From NCBI GenBank assembly GCA_910589415.1, contig OU342631.1, forward strand, positions 6,014,001 to 6,078,000: a stretch of DNA of 64,000 bases. The letters are read 5' to 3'. A program made the translations under genes and the position numbers. This stretch comes from Malachius bipustulatus (taxonomy: Eukaryota > Arthropoda > Insecta > Coleoptera > Melyridae). The notes beneath the pieces were generated by a model that had not been told where the DNA came from, ran no database searches, and was given only the letters and a program-made list of their open reading frames with translations. The number at the start of each line of letters is the position of its first letter. Position 1 is the stretch's first letter. This document shows, one piece after another, positions 1 to 9,719 of the stretch.

Positions 1-39
1 TGATAACCACTTGACTGAATCTTGTTGAATAATTTGGAC

Positions 40-235
40 GTTTTTGGAAAACAATTTTGACATTTTTGAGTATAGATAATTTAGATATCCCGATTTTGAC
101 ATTTTTTGAGTATGAATATCTTCGATATTTCGGTTTTGATATTTTGAGGTATGAATAATTTTGATTTGGAGGTATCCAGATCAAAATACTTTGAGTATGA
201 ACAATTTTGACATTTAACCCGATTTAGACGTCTTG
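40..235. repeat. Degenerate tandem AT-rich repeat
   Basis: Several imperfect units of roughly 50 bp contain the phrases TTTTGACATTTTTGAGTATG and TTTTGATATTTTGAGGTATG followed by AATAATTT-like text. No reading frame is open across it. It probably belongs to the repeat-rich block that fills positions 1-3050. Confidence 0.45.
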
Positions 236-397
236 GAGTTTGAGGTATAAGTAGAACTCTTAGATTTAAAATTTCTTTAGGCTTTTCTAGGTAGAAATTT
301 AGTTTTGGCTCTTTTAGATTTCTCTATGATTTCCTCCGTTAGGAATCATATTTCGCTCCAAAGTCGTTAGGACGTTATTCTTAACTAACTAACGATC

Positions 398-764
398 GAG
401 GAAACCTTTTTAGCTTTTGATGTTAAATCTCTAGTTGCTGGGAAACGCACTAGAGGGGTGTATTTTGGCATTTCCGGCCTCATAAGCGGAGAATTGCCCT
501 GTCGTCTAGTCAGCTGCTTAGCCCCCAGCTGATGAAGTAGGTGGTATTGTCTGGCGACATACCGACCATAGGGGCCGAATCTTTATGTCTTCGTCATCCT
601 GGCAGTATTGCCAACTCACGAGTTTCGGTCACTGAATTTCCTTGAGGTGTTCAGGCAGACCCAACTCCTTGATTTTTTTTGTGTGTAGGACGAAGTCGGT
701 AATCGATTGACGACAGCCGGAGTTTCTCTAATGGAGAACTCTGTTTCACATAATTTTAGTTTTA
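398..764 (+). repeat. Direct repeat copy A (period 429 bp)
   Basis: First of two diverged direct copies. Shared landmarks with copy B include ACTAGAGGGGTG, GCCCCC-GCTGATGAAGTAGG, GGGGCC and a closing GGAG-CTGTTT-A-C-TA-TTTTAG. The ACTAG landmark sits at 449 here and 878 in copy B, giving a period of 429 bp. No open frame is present, so it is non-coding, perhaps the untranslated part of a retroelement. Confidence 0.7.
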
Positions 765-825
765 TTTTAGGATGAGTATGGTGGTGGAGGTTATTGGTTC
801 TGGTATAGTCTGTTCAACCAGAGGT

Positions 826-1184
826 TAGGGAAAATATTTAGCTTTCTTTTGAAAAATCTTTAGTTACAAGGTAGTGTACTAGAGGGGTGCATTATGTCAT
901 TTCCAGCCTTATAAATGGAAAGGGCCTGCCGTTTAGTCAGTTGTGGAGCCCCCGACTGATGAAGTAGGAGGTATAGTCACGTGACATGCCAGCCACAGGG
1001 GCCAATTATTTGAGCTTCGCTACATAGGCAAATATTGCCACTATAAGAGTTTTGTCCTTTTGAGTCCCTTTGTGTTCTCATAAGACTCAACTTATTTTGA
1101 TAAGTTATGTGTAGAGCGGAGTTAGTTTCCGAATAACGGCAGTCAGGTTTTCCTTTTGGGAGCCTGTTTAACCTAGTTTTAGTA
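826..1184 (+). repeat. Direct repeat copy B (period 429 bp)
   Basis: Second copy of the repeat described at 398-764. It shows many substitutions and small indels relative to copy A, so the duplication is old. It is followed by a GC-richer stretch (1190-1400) leading into a polypurine tract. Confidence 0.7.
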
Positions 1185-1367
1185 ACCAGAGTCCTACTGG
1201 CGGTTTCCGAGGTCAGGGCTCGCCCATATTGCTTTGTGTTTGAAACATGGAGTGTTTAAAACTTGTTCTTTCTGTCTTTTCTTTCAGTTTGTTGGGATTT
1301 GTTGATTGTTGATTCGAGAGGAGTTCTCTCGGAAAAGTTTCTTGTGGAGACTTTTCCTTCCTTTTTA

Positions 1368-2268
1368 CAAGGGGGGGTGTGCAGCGTGCCTTGCACGCTA
1401 CGTTTTCTTTTTCAAAATTTTAAGTCTTGATTTGGAATATTTTTATAAAGTTCAGAAAAGTTATGATTGACTGTACATTTTCGCTGATGTAGGAGGCTGT
1501 ATTAGGCAAAGATCACGAACGAACACCTGACAGCTATTAAGAAATTCTTGTCTTTGTTATTTAAGTAAGACGTAGAAAACATGTCTGGTCGATTTTCTGT
1601 CCCGGTTCTGGGTTTTCAGAGTTTGAAAAGTATATCATCTTATGCGAATTAATTTTCCGCGTCTAATGAGACCACTCTCATCTTGCTACTCAAGATTTCC
1701 GATTAGTTATCCAGATAAAACCTAAAAGATTATTTCTTTGGGTGTGGGTTAAAAAAACATGAAACGATAGTTGAGGAAACATATAAAAAAAACTTGCGTT
1801 TTGTTCTGGGACACGACAAGCCTCGAGTATAAGCGGATTCACGATTGTGAAATTTAAGTTTGGATATAGGGAGAACGGGAGAGGTTGATCGTACTGCCGA
1901 TGGTGTACTAGAGTATATGAGAATCGATCCGTCAATGTCGCGTGCGAGTTTTAAGTGTTGCATACTGTCGATGATGATATTTGGAGTGAAAGTGGGTCAC
2001 CAAGTTCGGTTGGACAGTGGTTAAGGCGCATGCGATAGCGTCATCCCCAAAAAATTATAAAGGGAGGTAAAGGACGCTTCAGGTTCATTTTCCGGTCTAA
2101 ATTCGACAGGTCATGTAGCTTGTCTACAAGTTCGTAAATTAGTATTAGTCCCTTGTGTGAGACGTTATTATGGTGAAGTTGTTTCCGTGAAAGATGCAGT
2201 CTTACGTGAGTAATCTTTTGAATTTAATTTTGGTCATTATAACTAATGTTCGCTTTCTTGTCTTTACA
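1368..2268 (+). mobile_element. Possible LTR (candidate only)
   Basis: A polypurine tract (ACAA followed by seven G, 1368-1377) is directly followed by TGTGCAGCGTGCC. This is the arrangement expected at the start of a 3' LTR. A perfect 7-bp hairpin (AGCGTGC, loop CTT, GCACGCT; 1383-1399) lies at the presumed LTR start. A TATA-like TTATAAAGGGAGG occurs near 2053, followed by a TTCAGGTTCATTTT segment that could hold an initiator. The right end is uncertain (a CTTTACA occurs near 2268). No second LTR, primer-binding site or pol frame is visible, so this is inference. Confidence 0.3.
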
Positions 2269-2274
2269 GACAAG

Positions 2275-2440
2275 GGACGTGGGTTTAGACGTAGTCTTGG
2301 ACGTAGTCTTGGACGTAGTTTTGGGACGTGGGTTTAGACGTAGTTTTGGACGTAGTTTTGGGACGTGGGTTTTAGACGTAGTTTTGGACGTAGTTTTGAA
2401 CGTAGTTTTGAACTTTAGTTTTGATTTACTTTTGAGTTTC
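2275..2440 (+). repeat. 12-bp-type tandem array (GACGTAGTTTTG)
   Basis: About a dozen tandem units of a 12-bp motif GACGTAGTTTTG / GACGTAGTCTTG are interspersed with a longer variant GGGACGTGGGTTTAGACG, giving a nested periodicity. Short frames open on both strands (67 and 72 codons) encode only repeat-derived peptides and are not genes. The array degrades after 2400 into TTTTGAATTT-like repeats. Confidence 0.85.
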
Positions 2441-3051
2441 AAGTTCTAGAATGTTAGGTCCCGACTTCCAGTTTTGATTTTTAACTACTAATTTCCGATT
2501 TCCAGTTTTTGATTTCGATCTTTGAATTTCTAAGTTTTAACTTTTGATTCCTGAATTTTAATTTCGAACTTCTAGTTTCTGAGTTTTGAGTTCCAACTTT
2601 CAATTTTCTAATTTACACGAAAGTTTACATAAAGATTCGATCATGTGGAGGCTTAGGTAGGTACCTACCTAGGTAGGTATACTAACCTGTGTGAAGGGTG
2701 ATATTTGAAGAAGCTTGGAGAAATAAAGAAGAGTGGTGGAGTTTAGTTTGTAGACATGGAAGGTTTCATCAGGCAGAGGTCCTAGTACGTTGATATTTGG
2801 TCATCACAAGGTAGCAGGGAGAGCAGTCCAGCTCATCCGGCACCTAGAGCATCCACCAAGGGGTGCTAACACCAGTGCAAAGGCAGTTCCAGCAACCATG
2901 CCGGTCTAGTCTTTGATCATCGCGCTTAATTAGGTTAGAGGAACCTTAGTTCGTCAGTTTTTTGAGATGGAGTTTTGAAGAACAAGGTATGTCTTTATGA
3001 GTGAATAAACTTTTGCTATTTTCCGATAATCAAGAAAATTAAATAAATTCA
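2441..3051. other. No gene; degenerate repeats
   Basis: 2460-2620 continues as decayed TTTTGATTTC/TTCGAACTTCTAG-type repeats. A palindromic GTAGGTACCTAC tract lies near 2655. 2690-2950 is moderately GC-rich but has no open frame I recognise. Confidence 0.4.
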
Positions 3052-3056
3052 AGTAC
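3052..3056. repeat. Target-site duplication AGTAC, left copy
   Basis: The 5-bp AGTAC directly precedes the left LTR and recurs immediately after the right LTR at 9075-9079. Bel/Pao elements typically make duplications of this length. Confidence 0.85.
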
Positions 3057-3339
3057 TGTTAGGCATAATTTGTAATAAGCCACAATTTAATTGTTGTAAG
3101 GAAAATGAGTACAACATGACAACCCCACATCTCGGCGTCCGATTAAGCCGAACGCAAGATGCAAAAATTCACCCCTTCATTCATGAGAAAACTGCGAGCC
3201 AATGCATCACGCAGTATACGGCACGAGATGAGGTGTTTTCGAACATTGAAATTCGTCTTAATAATAAATGTTTTATTATGAAAAATCGTGTCGCGTAGTT
3301 GTTAATGAACTACAAAATTCAGATAACAAACATCATACA
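3057..3339 (+). repeat. 5' LTR of Bel/Pao retrotransposon
   Basis: 283 bp starting TGTTAGGC and ending CATACA (TG...CA). By eye it is identical to the 3' LTR at 8792-9074, which implies recent insertion. It contains AATAAATGTTTTATT near its 3' part, a possible polyadenylation signal. The 60-codon frame inside is not a gene. Confidence 0.93.
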
Positions 3340-3340
3340 A

Positions 3341-3358
3341 TGGTCCTTCGAGTTCCGA
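3341..3358 (+). other. Putative tRNA primer-binding site
   Basis: One base after the 5' LTR comes TGGTCCTTCGAGTTCCGA. The TGG start matches the complement of a tRNA CCA end, as expected for minus-strand primer binding. I do not assign the tRNA species. Confidence 0.6.
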
Positions 3359-3879
3359 TACAAACAAATCATAATTAGTTAATCAGTTAATCAACATTCA
3401 ACAAGAAATCAGAAGCATAAGCAGTAAGAAGTCAAGGTGGTAACACAGGTGTAGCTTGCAGACAGCCGAAGGAGCGGAAAGAGGAAAGCAGCATCGATCG
3501 ATCGTCTGGTAGCAGTAGTGCAGGGTGAGTCCACTCGCATTATTCCTTATTCATTCCGTTTCCTAAAAATTAAAAACATGATTTGCATTATTCTTTAATA
3601 AAAATCATTCCTATTCAAACAAATCAAATCAAATAAGTACTTAGTACAACCCTATTTTATTCAAGCAAATCAAAGAAGTAAGTAAGTGGGATCTATTATT
3701 CAGATAGAAAATCAATTCAATAAATAATACTATTCAATTCGATAATATTCAATTTAACATTCAAGTCAAGTACTCAAGCAAGTACCTAATTAAAACAAAC
3801 ATTATTCAAAACATAAAAACAAAAATTATTCAATCAAATACCTACGTATTAATCAATTTTATATTCATTCATAAACATA
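3359..3879 (+). other. Untranslated leader of the Bel/Pao element
   Basis: AT-rich leader of about 520 bp between primer-binding site and gag. It contains a splice-donor-like CAGGGTGAGT near 3520 and many TTCAA/CAAAT words. There is no open frame; it probably holds packaging and translation-control signals. Confidence 0.6.
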
Positions 3880-6800
3880 ATGGAAGCGTTAATTAAAAAA
3901 CGATCCACTATAAAAGCAAATTTAACTCGTCAGGAAAACAAAGTAAAACAGATGGATTTGAATGTCATTTCTGGAAGATCACTTTGTGAACTTCAATTAC
4001 GTAGAGCAAAAATTGAACCTTTATTAGGACAATTTGAAACAGTTCAAGAGCAAATAGAAGAACTTGATACCACATTAACCGAGGAACAAATCGAGCTAGA
4101 AAGTGGAACTTTTGAGGATAAATATTATTCATTATTAGCAAAAATTGATGATATTATTAATCCACAAGAATCTTATATTAGGAAGTGTGATGATAATAAC
4201 AGTAGCCATACCGATACCAGTGACATTGACGGTAGTTCTGAAGAAATAGTCGTGGGTTTAGTGGAAAATCAGGACGGGTCAGAATCTGGGGATAATGTTA
4301 ATAATGCAGGCGCAGTGCAAACAAACGATGCACAACAATCAATGCCAATAATTAGAAATTTCAGTCAAGTAAGGTTGCCTCAATTGTCTTTACCCAATTT
4401 TTCGGGACAAATAGACCAGTGGTTAAGTTTTTATGACATGTTCACGTCACTTATTCATAATAATCAATCGTTATCACTAATTGAAAAATTTCAGTATTTA
4501 AAATTATCACTCAGTGGTGATGCGGAAGCAATTATAGACAAAATAAGCATGACATCTGACAATTATGACGTAGCATTTAAATTGCTCAAAGAACGTTTTG
4601 AAGATGACGCACTTATTATTCAAAATCATTTCCAAGCTCTTTTTGATTTAGAGGTAGTTACCAAAGAATCACATTCAATTTTACAAGCATTTTTAAACAA
4701 TATTCAAAAGAATGTTAGAGCACTTAAAGCTCTCAACGAGCCAGTACAGTTCTGGGATTCGATTCTTATTTATTTAATCACCAGCAAACTGGACAACATT
4801 TCTAAGCGTGAATGGCAAAAATTAAAATCAGAAATGCAACAAAAACCAAAATATCAAGATTTAATCGATTTTATTACAAAAAAGTGTCAATTGCTCGAAT
4901 CATTGCAATCAAACACAAATTCAATGCAAGTTAAGAAGACATATACACACTCGCACACGAAATTCTCTACGGTTCATGTGTCCACACAATATTCAAAATG
5001 TATCATTTGCAATGCAAATCATCCAGTATTTTTCTGTAGTAAATTTCTGGAATTGTCAGTTCAACAGCGAATTTCTGAGGTATCAAAACGCAAACTTTGC
5101 AAAAATTGTTTTAGATCAAATCACATAACAAAGGATTGCAAGGCATCAACCTGCAGAAAATGTAACCATTTACATAATACATTATTACACATAGACAGAC
5201 AACATGATACAAATAATATACCCAATCAAGATCATTCAATGTCCAATCAAATAAATCAAAATCAAGCATCATCAAATCAATTTCCGGTTGTTAATCAACC
5301 ATTTAATCAGACACAAAATTCAAATTCACAACATTCATCAAATACAGCACATTCATTAAACAGTATACATTCTCAAATAGTCAACTGTTCCCAAATAAAG
5401 GCAGTTGAAGTACTGTTGCCAACAGCAATAGTACATATTCAAGATAATCAAGGAAACAATCATGATGTCAAAATTCTTTTGGATTCAGCATCGCAATCAA
5501 ATTATATTCGCAAGGATTTATGTGATAGGCTGAAGCTGAAAGGTAAGCGAGTCAACATTCCAATAAATGGTATTAACAATTCAACTTCTCAAGTCACAAG
5601 TGAAGTATCTATCACAATTTATTCAAAAATAAATTCATTCAATACAAAGGTAAATTGTTTGGTTCTTCCTGAATTAACTTCACCGTTACCACAAACATCT
5701 CTTGACATCGATCTTAATATTCCCGAAGAAATTCAATTAGCTGATCCAACATTTTCTCAGCAGAGTAAAATTGATATTCTACTTGGCGCGGAATTATTTT
5801 GGTCACTTCTTTGCATTGGTCAGATCTCTTTAGGTAGACGTCAGCCAATCATTCAAAAAACACATCTGGGATGGGTAGTTTCGGGACCAACCACTCAACA
5901 ATCATTAATTACCAAATCATCAGCATGCATGTTATCATTACAAGAACACCAAATATCAGATATTCAAAATCAATTATCAGCCTTTTGGCATATTGAGGAA
6001 ATTCCAAAGTCAATCATACATTCTCAAGAAGAACGCGAATGTGAAGAAATCTTCTCTAAAACTACATCGAGAGGAGAAGATGGAAAATTTGTGGTTAGAT
6101 TACCTTTCAAATCAAATGTTAATCAATTAGGCAATTCTTTCAATATAGCTAATCGGAGATATCAATTACTCAAAAATAGACTCAATTCAGATGCAGAGTT
6201 ATGCAAACAGTACACTCAATTCATGGAAGAATATGAACTTCTTAATCACCTGTCTCCAATCATTTACACATCGGAAGTCCAACCGAATGTGCTTCCTCAT
6301 CATGCAGTCATAAATCCAAATAAATTAACAACGAAGGTTAGAGTCGTTTTCGACGCTGCTTGTAAGACAGACTCAGGTCTATCATTAAACAATGTCCTGA
6401 AAGTCGGTCCAGTTGTTCAGTCAGATTTATTTGCTATTTTGATCAGATTCAGACTTCACAAGGTCGCAGTGACAAGCGATTGTGAAAAAATGTATAGACA
6501 AATATGGGTACATGCAGAGGATAGAATTTTCCAAAATATCATCTGGAATGATAAACTATATCAACTCAATACGGTTGCTTATGGAACTGCATCAGCTCCA
6601 TACCTAGCTACTCGATGCATAAAACAAATAGCATTCGATAATCAGGACAAGTTCCCTGAAGCATGCAAATTAATTGATGAATCATTTTATGTCGATGATT
6701 TAATAGTAAGTTTTGAATCAGAAGCACAGGCTGCGAAATTGGTCGCACAAATCAGTCGAGATTTAGAATCACGCATTCATATTGATGAAGTATATTTCTG

Positions 6801-8640
6801 GTGTGATAGCACGATCGTGCTAGCGTGGTTGCAAAAAGATCCTAGTCAATTAAAACAATTCGTTGCTCATAGAGTAGCTGACATACAATTATTAACACAA
6901 AATGCAAAATGGAATCATGTCACGTCAGAGGATAACGCAGCAGATATTCTAAGTAGGGGTACCACCAGTGCTCAGTTACTCAAATTTAAAACCTGGTGGC
7001 ACGGACCTGATTGGCTAAGTCAAGATACAGCACAATGGCCACAATCAAATTATGACACTCATGCGCATAGTGGTGTACCAGACATAAAATCAAAATGTCT
7101 TGTTACTACAAATTTGCAACAGCAACCAACATTTCTTTCAGAACTAATTCAAAGGTACTCAAGTTTGGTCAAGGTACAGCGAATTTTATCGCATTGCATA
7201 CGATTTATTAAATTATGCAAGAAAACAAGACCTAAATTAACAGGTCTACTCAAAATTATTGAGCTTGAAACTTCATTAAAGCTTTTAATAAAAAGTGTAC
7301 AAATAGAATCATTCCCGGAGGAATATCAGTTACTCTTACAGGGAAAATCTATATCACCCAAAAGTAAATTATTTTGTGTTAATCCATTCATAGATGATGA
7401 CAAAGTCATGCGGGTAGGTGGCAGACTTCGTTTTAGCCATGTATCATATAATCAAAAATTCCCATTTATTGTTCCTAAGAAGCATAAATTTAGTCAGCTA
7501 ATTATTCAACACTACCATTTACAGCAGTTTCATGCTGGTCCACAAACTACGTTGAACGCAATTCGACAAAAATTTTGGATAATTTCAGGTAAAACAGAAG
7601 TCAAACAAATAATACACAAATGCATTACTTGTAAGCGATTTGATGCTCGTCCGATCGAACCGATTATGAGTGATTTACCTGAAACCCGAGTTACACCATC
7701 ACGAGCTTTTTCAGTTTGCGGGACAGACTTTGCTGGTCCATTTTCTTTAAAAGAGAGTACAGGACGTGGTAGGAAAATTACAAAGGGATATATCTGCTTA
7801 TTCGTGTGTTTCAGTACAAAGGCGATACACATCGAAATAGTTAGTAGTTTATCAACTGAAGCATTCATAGCCTGTTTAAAACGTTTTTTAGCTCGACGGG
7901 GTCTATGTAACGAGATCCATTCAGATAACGGTACCAATTTTATTGGAGCCAATAATGAAATAAAACAGTGGTATCAACTTCATTCTGAAAATAAACATAA
8001 TGAAGAAGTTGCAAACTTTTTAAGTAAACATTCAGTTCAGTGGAAATTTATCCCAACTAGATCCCCTCACTTTGGCGGTCTTTGGGAGGCGGCAGTCAAA
8101 TCCACAAAGAAACATTTATACCGAATAGCCGGTAATTCAATTTTTACTTTTGAAGAATTAAGCACATTATGCTGTCAAATAGAATCTATTTTAAATTCTA
8201 GACCACTCTTACCTATTTCTTCAAATTCCAATGATTTCCAATTCCTCACACCAGGTCATTTCCTTGTGGGTGGCTCTTTATTAACAATACCAGAACCCTC
8301 ATGGTTGCACACTAAGCAAAATCATTTGAGCAGATTTGAGATGATTCAACAGATGATGCAGCGATTCTGGAAAGTATGGTCCAATGACTATCTCACCACG
8401 TTGCAGTCCAGAACCAAATGGCAGCAGAACAATTGCAATTCAATTAAACCAGGGTCACTTGTTCTCCTTCGAGATTCTCAGACACCTCCACTTCTTTGGC
8501 GCAAGGGTCGTGTGGAAGCAGTTCATCCAGGTCCAGATGGAATTATCAGAGTTTTATCCATCAGAACAGTTAATGGAGTCATCACTAGATCCATTACTAA
8601 AGTGGTTGAACTATTCAGTGAAGCAAATTGTTCAAAGTGA
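3880..8640 (+). CDS. Bel/Pao gag-pol polyprotein (1586 aa, in-frame deletion in RT/RNase H)
   Basis: Retrotransposon polyprotein. In order: N-terminal coiled-coil-like gag; DUF1759-like region (about 165-310); CCHC knuckle C-x2-C-x4-H-x4-C at 407-420, with another Cys/His cluster from 374 and at 425-437; DUF1758-type aspartic protease (ILLDSAS, Asp535); reverse transcriptase with first catalytic Asp in VTSDCEKMYRQI (D867) and YVDD at 937-940; RNase H-like WCDSTIVLAWL from 974; integrase His/Cys domain about 1205-1260 and DDE core D1283, D1349, E1403; C-terminal DUF5641-like region. The start is the first ATG of the frame after the leader. Only 33 residues separate YVDD from WCDS, whereas intact family members have roughly 250-300 there (thumb, family-specific KW-S-N region and most of RNase H). 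The frame is otherwise unbroken. The product probably forms particles and integrates DNA but is unlikely to complete reverse transcription alone. Confidence 0.93.
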   Translation: MEALIKKRSTIKANLTRQENKVKQMDLNVISGRSLCELQLRRAKIEPLLGQFETVQEQIEELDTTLTEEQIELESGTFEDKYYSLLAKIDDIINPQESYIRKCDDNNSSHTDTSDIDGSSEEIVVGLVENQDGSESGDNVNNAGAVQTNDAQQSMPIIRNFSQVRLPQLSLPNFSGQIDQWLSFYDMFTSLIHNNQSLSLIEKFQYLKLSLSGDAEAIIDKISMTSDNYDVAFKLLKERFEDDALIIQNHFQALFDLEVVTKESHSILQAFLNNIQKNVRALKALNEPVQFWDSILIYLITSKLDNISKREWQKLKSEMQQKPKYQDLIDFITKKCQLLESLQSNTNSMQVKKTYTHSHTKFSTVHVSTQYSKCIICNANHPVFFCSKFLELSVQQRISEVSKRKLCKNCFRSNHITKDCKASTCRKCNHLHNTLLHIDRQHDTNNIPNQDHSMSNQINQNQASSNQFPVVNQPFNQTQNSNSQHSSNTAHSLNSIHSQIVNCSQIKAVEVLLPTAIVHIQDNQGNNHDVKILLDSASQSNYIRKDLCDRLKLKGKRVNIPINGINNSTSQVTSEVSITIYSKINSFNTKVNCLVLPELTSPLPQTSLDIDLNIPEEIQLADPTFSQQSKIDILLGAELFWSLLCIGQISLGRRQPIIQKTHLGWVVSGPTTQQSLITKSSACMLSLQEHQISDIQNQLSAFWHIEEIPKSIIHSQEERECEEIFSKTTSRGEDGKFVVRLPFKSNVNQLGNSFNIANRRYQLLKNRLNSDAELCKQYTQFMEEYELLNHLSPIIYTSEVQPNVLPHHAVINPNKLTTKVRVVFDAACKTDSGLSLNNVLKVGPVVQSDLFAILIRFRLHKVAVTSDCEKMYRQIWVHAEDRIFQNIIWNDKLYQLNTVAYGTASAPYLATRCIKQIAFDNQDKFPEACKLIDESFYVDDLIVSFESEAQAAKLVAQISRDLESRIHIDEVYFWCDSTIVLAWLQKDPSQLKQFVAHRVADIQLLTQNAKWNHVTSEDNAADILSRGTTSAQLLKFKTWWHGPDWLSQDTAQWPQSNYDTHAHSGVPDIKSKCLVTTNLQQQPTFLSELIQRYSSLVKVQRILSHCIRFIKLCKKTRPKLTGLLKIIELETSLKLLIKSVQIESFPEEYQLLLQGKSISPKSKLFCVNPFIDDDKVMRVGGRLRFSHVSYNQKFPFIVPKKHKFSQLIIQHYHLQQFHAGPQTTLNAIRQKFWIISGKTEVKQIIHKCITCKRFDARPIEPIMSDLPETRVTPSRAFSVCGTDFAGPFSLKESTGRGRKITKGYICLFVCFSTKAIHIEIVSSLSTEAFIACLKRFLARRGLCNEIHSDNGTNFIGANNEIKQWYQLHSENKHNEEVANFLSKHSVQWKFIPTRSPHFGGLWEAAVKSTKKHLYRIAGNSIFTFEELSTLCCQIESILNSRPLLPISSNSNDFQFLTPGHFLVGGSLLTIPEPSWLHTKQNHLSRFEMIQQMMQRFWKVWSNDYLTTLQSRTKWQQNNCNSIKPGSLVLLRDSQTPPLLWRKGRVEAVHPGPDGIIRVLSIRTVNGVITRSITKVVELFSEANCSK

Positions 8641-8791
8641 TTAATGCTATTTACCTAAAACAAAGGGACATTTCGTTATTTTACATGAATCAAATATTAC
8701 GTTACATAAATCAAATATTAATTTACTTACCTTATATTCTTGGAATATTATACATTCTTTGTAAAAGCACTCTTTTCCAAGGCGGCCGGCA
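8641..8791 (+). other. 3' untranslated region and purine-rich tract of Bel/Pao element
   Basis: Short region between stop codon and 3' LTR. The last bases, AAGGCGGCCGGC next to the LTR, occupy the polypurine-tract position, though the tract is not purely purine. Confidence 0.6.
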
Positions 8792-9074
8792 TGTTAGGCA
8801 TAATTTGTAATAAGCCACAATTTAATTGTTGTAAGGAAAATGAGTACAACATGACAACCCCACATCTCGGCGTCCGATTAAGCCGAACGCAAGATGCAAA
8901 AATTCACCCCTTCATTCATGAGAAAACTGCGAGCCAATGCATCACGCAGTATACGGCACGAGATGAGGTGTTTTCGAACATTGAAATTCGTCTTAATAAT
9001 AAATGTTTTATTATGAAAAATCGTGTCGCGTAGTTGTTAATGAACTACAAAATTCAGATAACAAACATCATACA
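8792..9074 (+). repeat. 3' LTR of Bel/Pao retrotransposon
   Basis: 283 bp with no difference seen from the 5' LTR. It ends CATACA and is followed by the AGTAC target duplication at 9075-9079. Confidence 0.93.
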
Positions 9075-9079
9075 AGTAC

Positions 9080-9690
9080 AGTGTTTAATTGATTTCATCA
9101 CCTATGACTTTCTAAGTGAATTTGATTTTTGATAATATGTTATGAACTTTTATTGTGGTCAATGAGTGACTAATGTAATGGTTATGTGTAAAAATAATTT
9201 ATTAAAATTATCGTGTGTGTTTAGGATTTTGAGTTAGAGATGATCATTTTGCAAATTAAATTTTGAATTTCAGATTTTGTAGGTAGATACCGATTTTTAT
9301 ATTGAAACTTTTGCTTAAGATAAATTTAAATTTTTGAGAAATAACTTCTGATCTAACTCTGAGTTCTATTCAGAATCATACCTATGTGTTATAGTTTAGA
9401 AATTGTTTAATAGAATTTGAGCTTTGGAAATTTTTATCTGAACTATTGAAATGATATAGGTACCTATCTTGAATTTTAGTCAAGTAAGTTTGATATTATT
9501 GGTAATAAGGTAATATTTATGTTTGAATATTTGAGTCAGGATTACTGATTTTAATTATTGAATTGATTGTTGATATGTAAGATCTATTGGTGATTGCCAG
9601 TCTATTGTACTGATGATGAAATTGATTTTAATAAATCTTTGTATTAAAATTCAACAATTTTAGAGTTTTGAGTATCAACCCTCCTCATGT
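9080..9690. other. No gene seen; AT-rich
   Basis: AT-rich single-copy-looking DNA rich in TTTGAATTT/TTTTGA words. Nothing recognisable on either strand. Confidence 0.4.
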
Positions 9691-9719
9691 TCTTTTAAAT
9701 TATTTATTCAATCAGTGGA

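Larger units (their letters stand above)
3057..9074 (+). mobile_element. Bel/Pao LTR retrotransposon, young, internally deleted
   Basis: A complete 6018-bp element: LTR, primer-binding region, ~540-bp leader, one long gag-pol frame, short 3' region, purine-rich tract and LTR, flanked by the AGTAC duplication. Domain content (DUF1759, CCHC knuckles, DUF1758-type protease, reverse transcriptase, RNase H end, integrase, DUF5641) is that of the Bel/Pao superfamily. LTR identity and the intact frame point to recent transposition. The missing reverse-transcriptase/RNase H segment suggests it was mobilised by enzymes from a complete relative, or lost the segment after insertion. Confidence 0.93.

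Noticed and set aside
3116..3298. 60-codon frame in the 5' LTR (and 97-codon frame in the 3' LTR)
   Set aside because: Identical LTR copies create the same frame twice; there is no coding evidence.
7530..7952. 140-codon minus frame
   Set aside because: Antisense shadow of the Bel/Pao integrase region.
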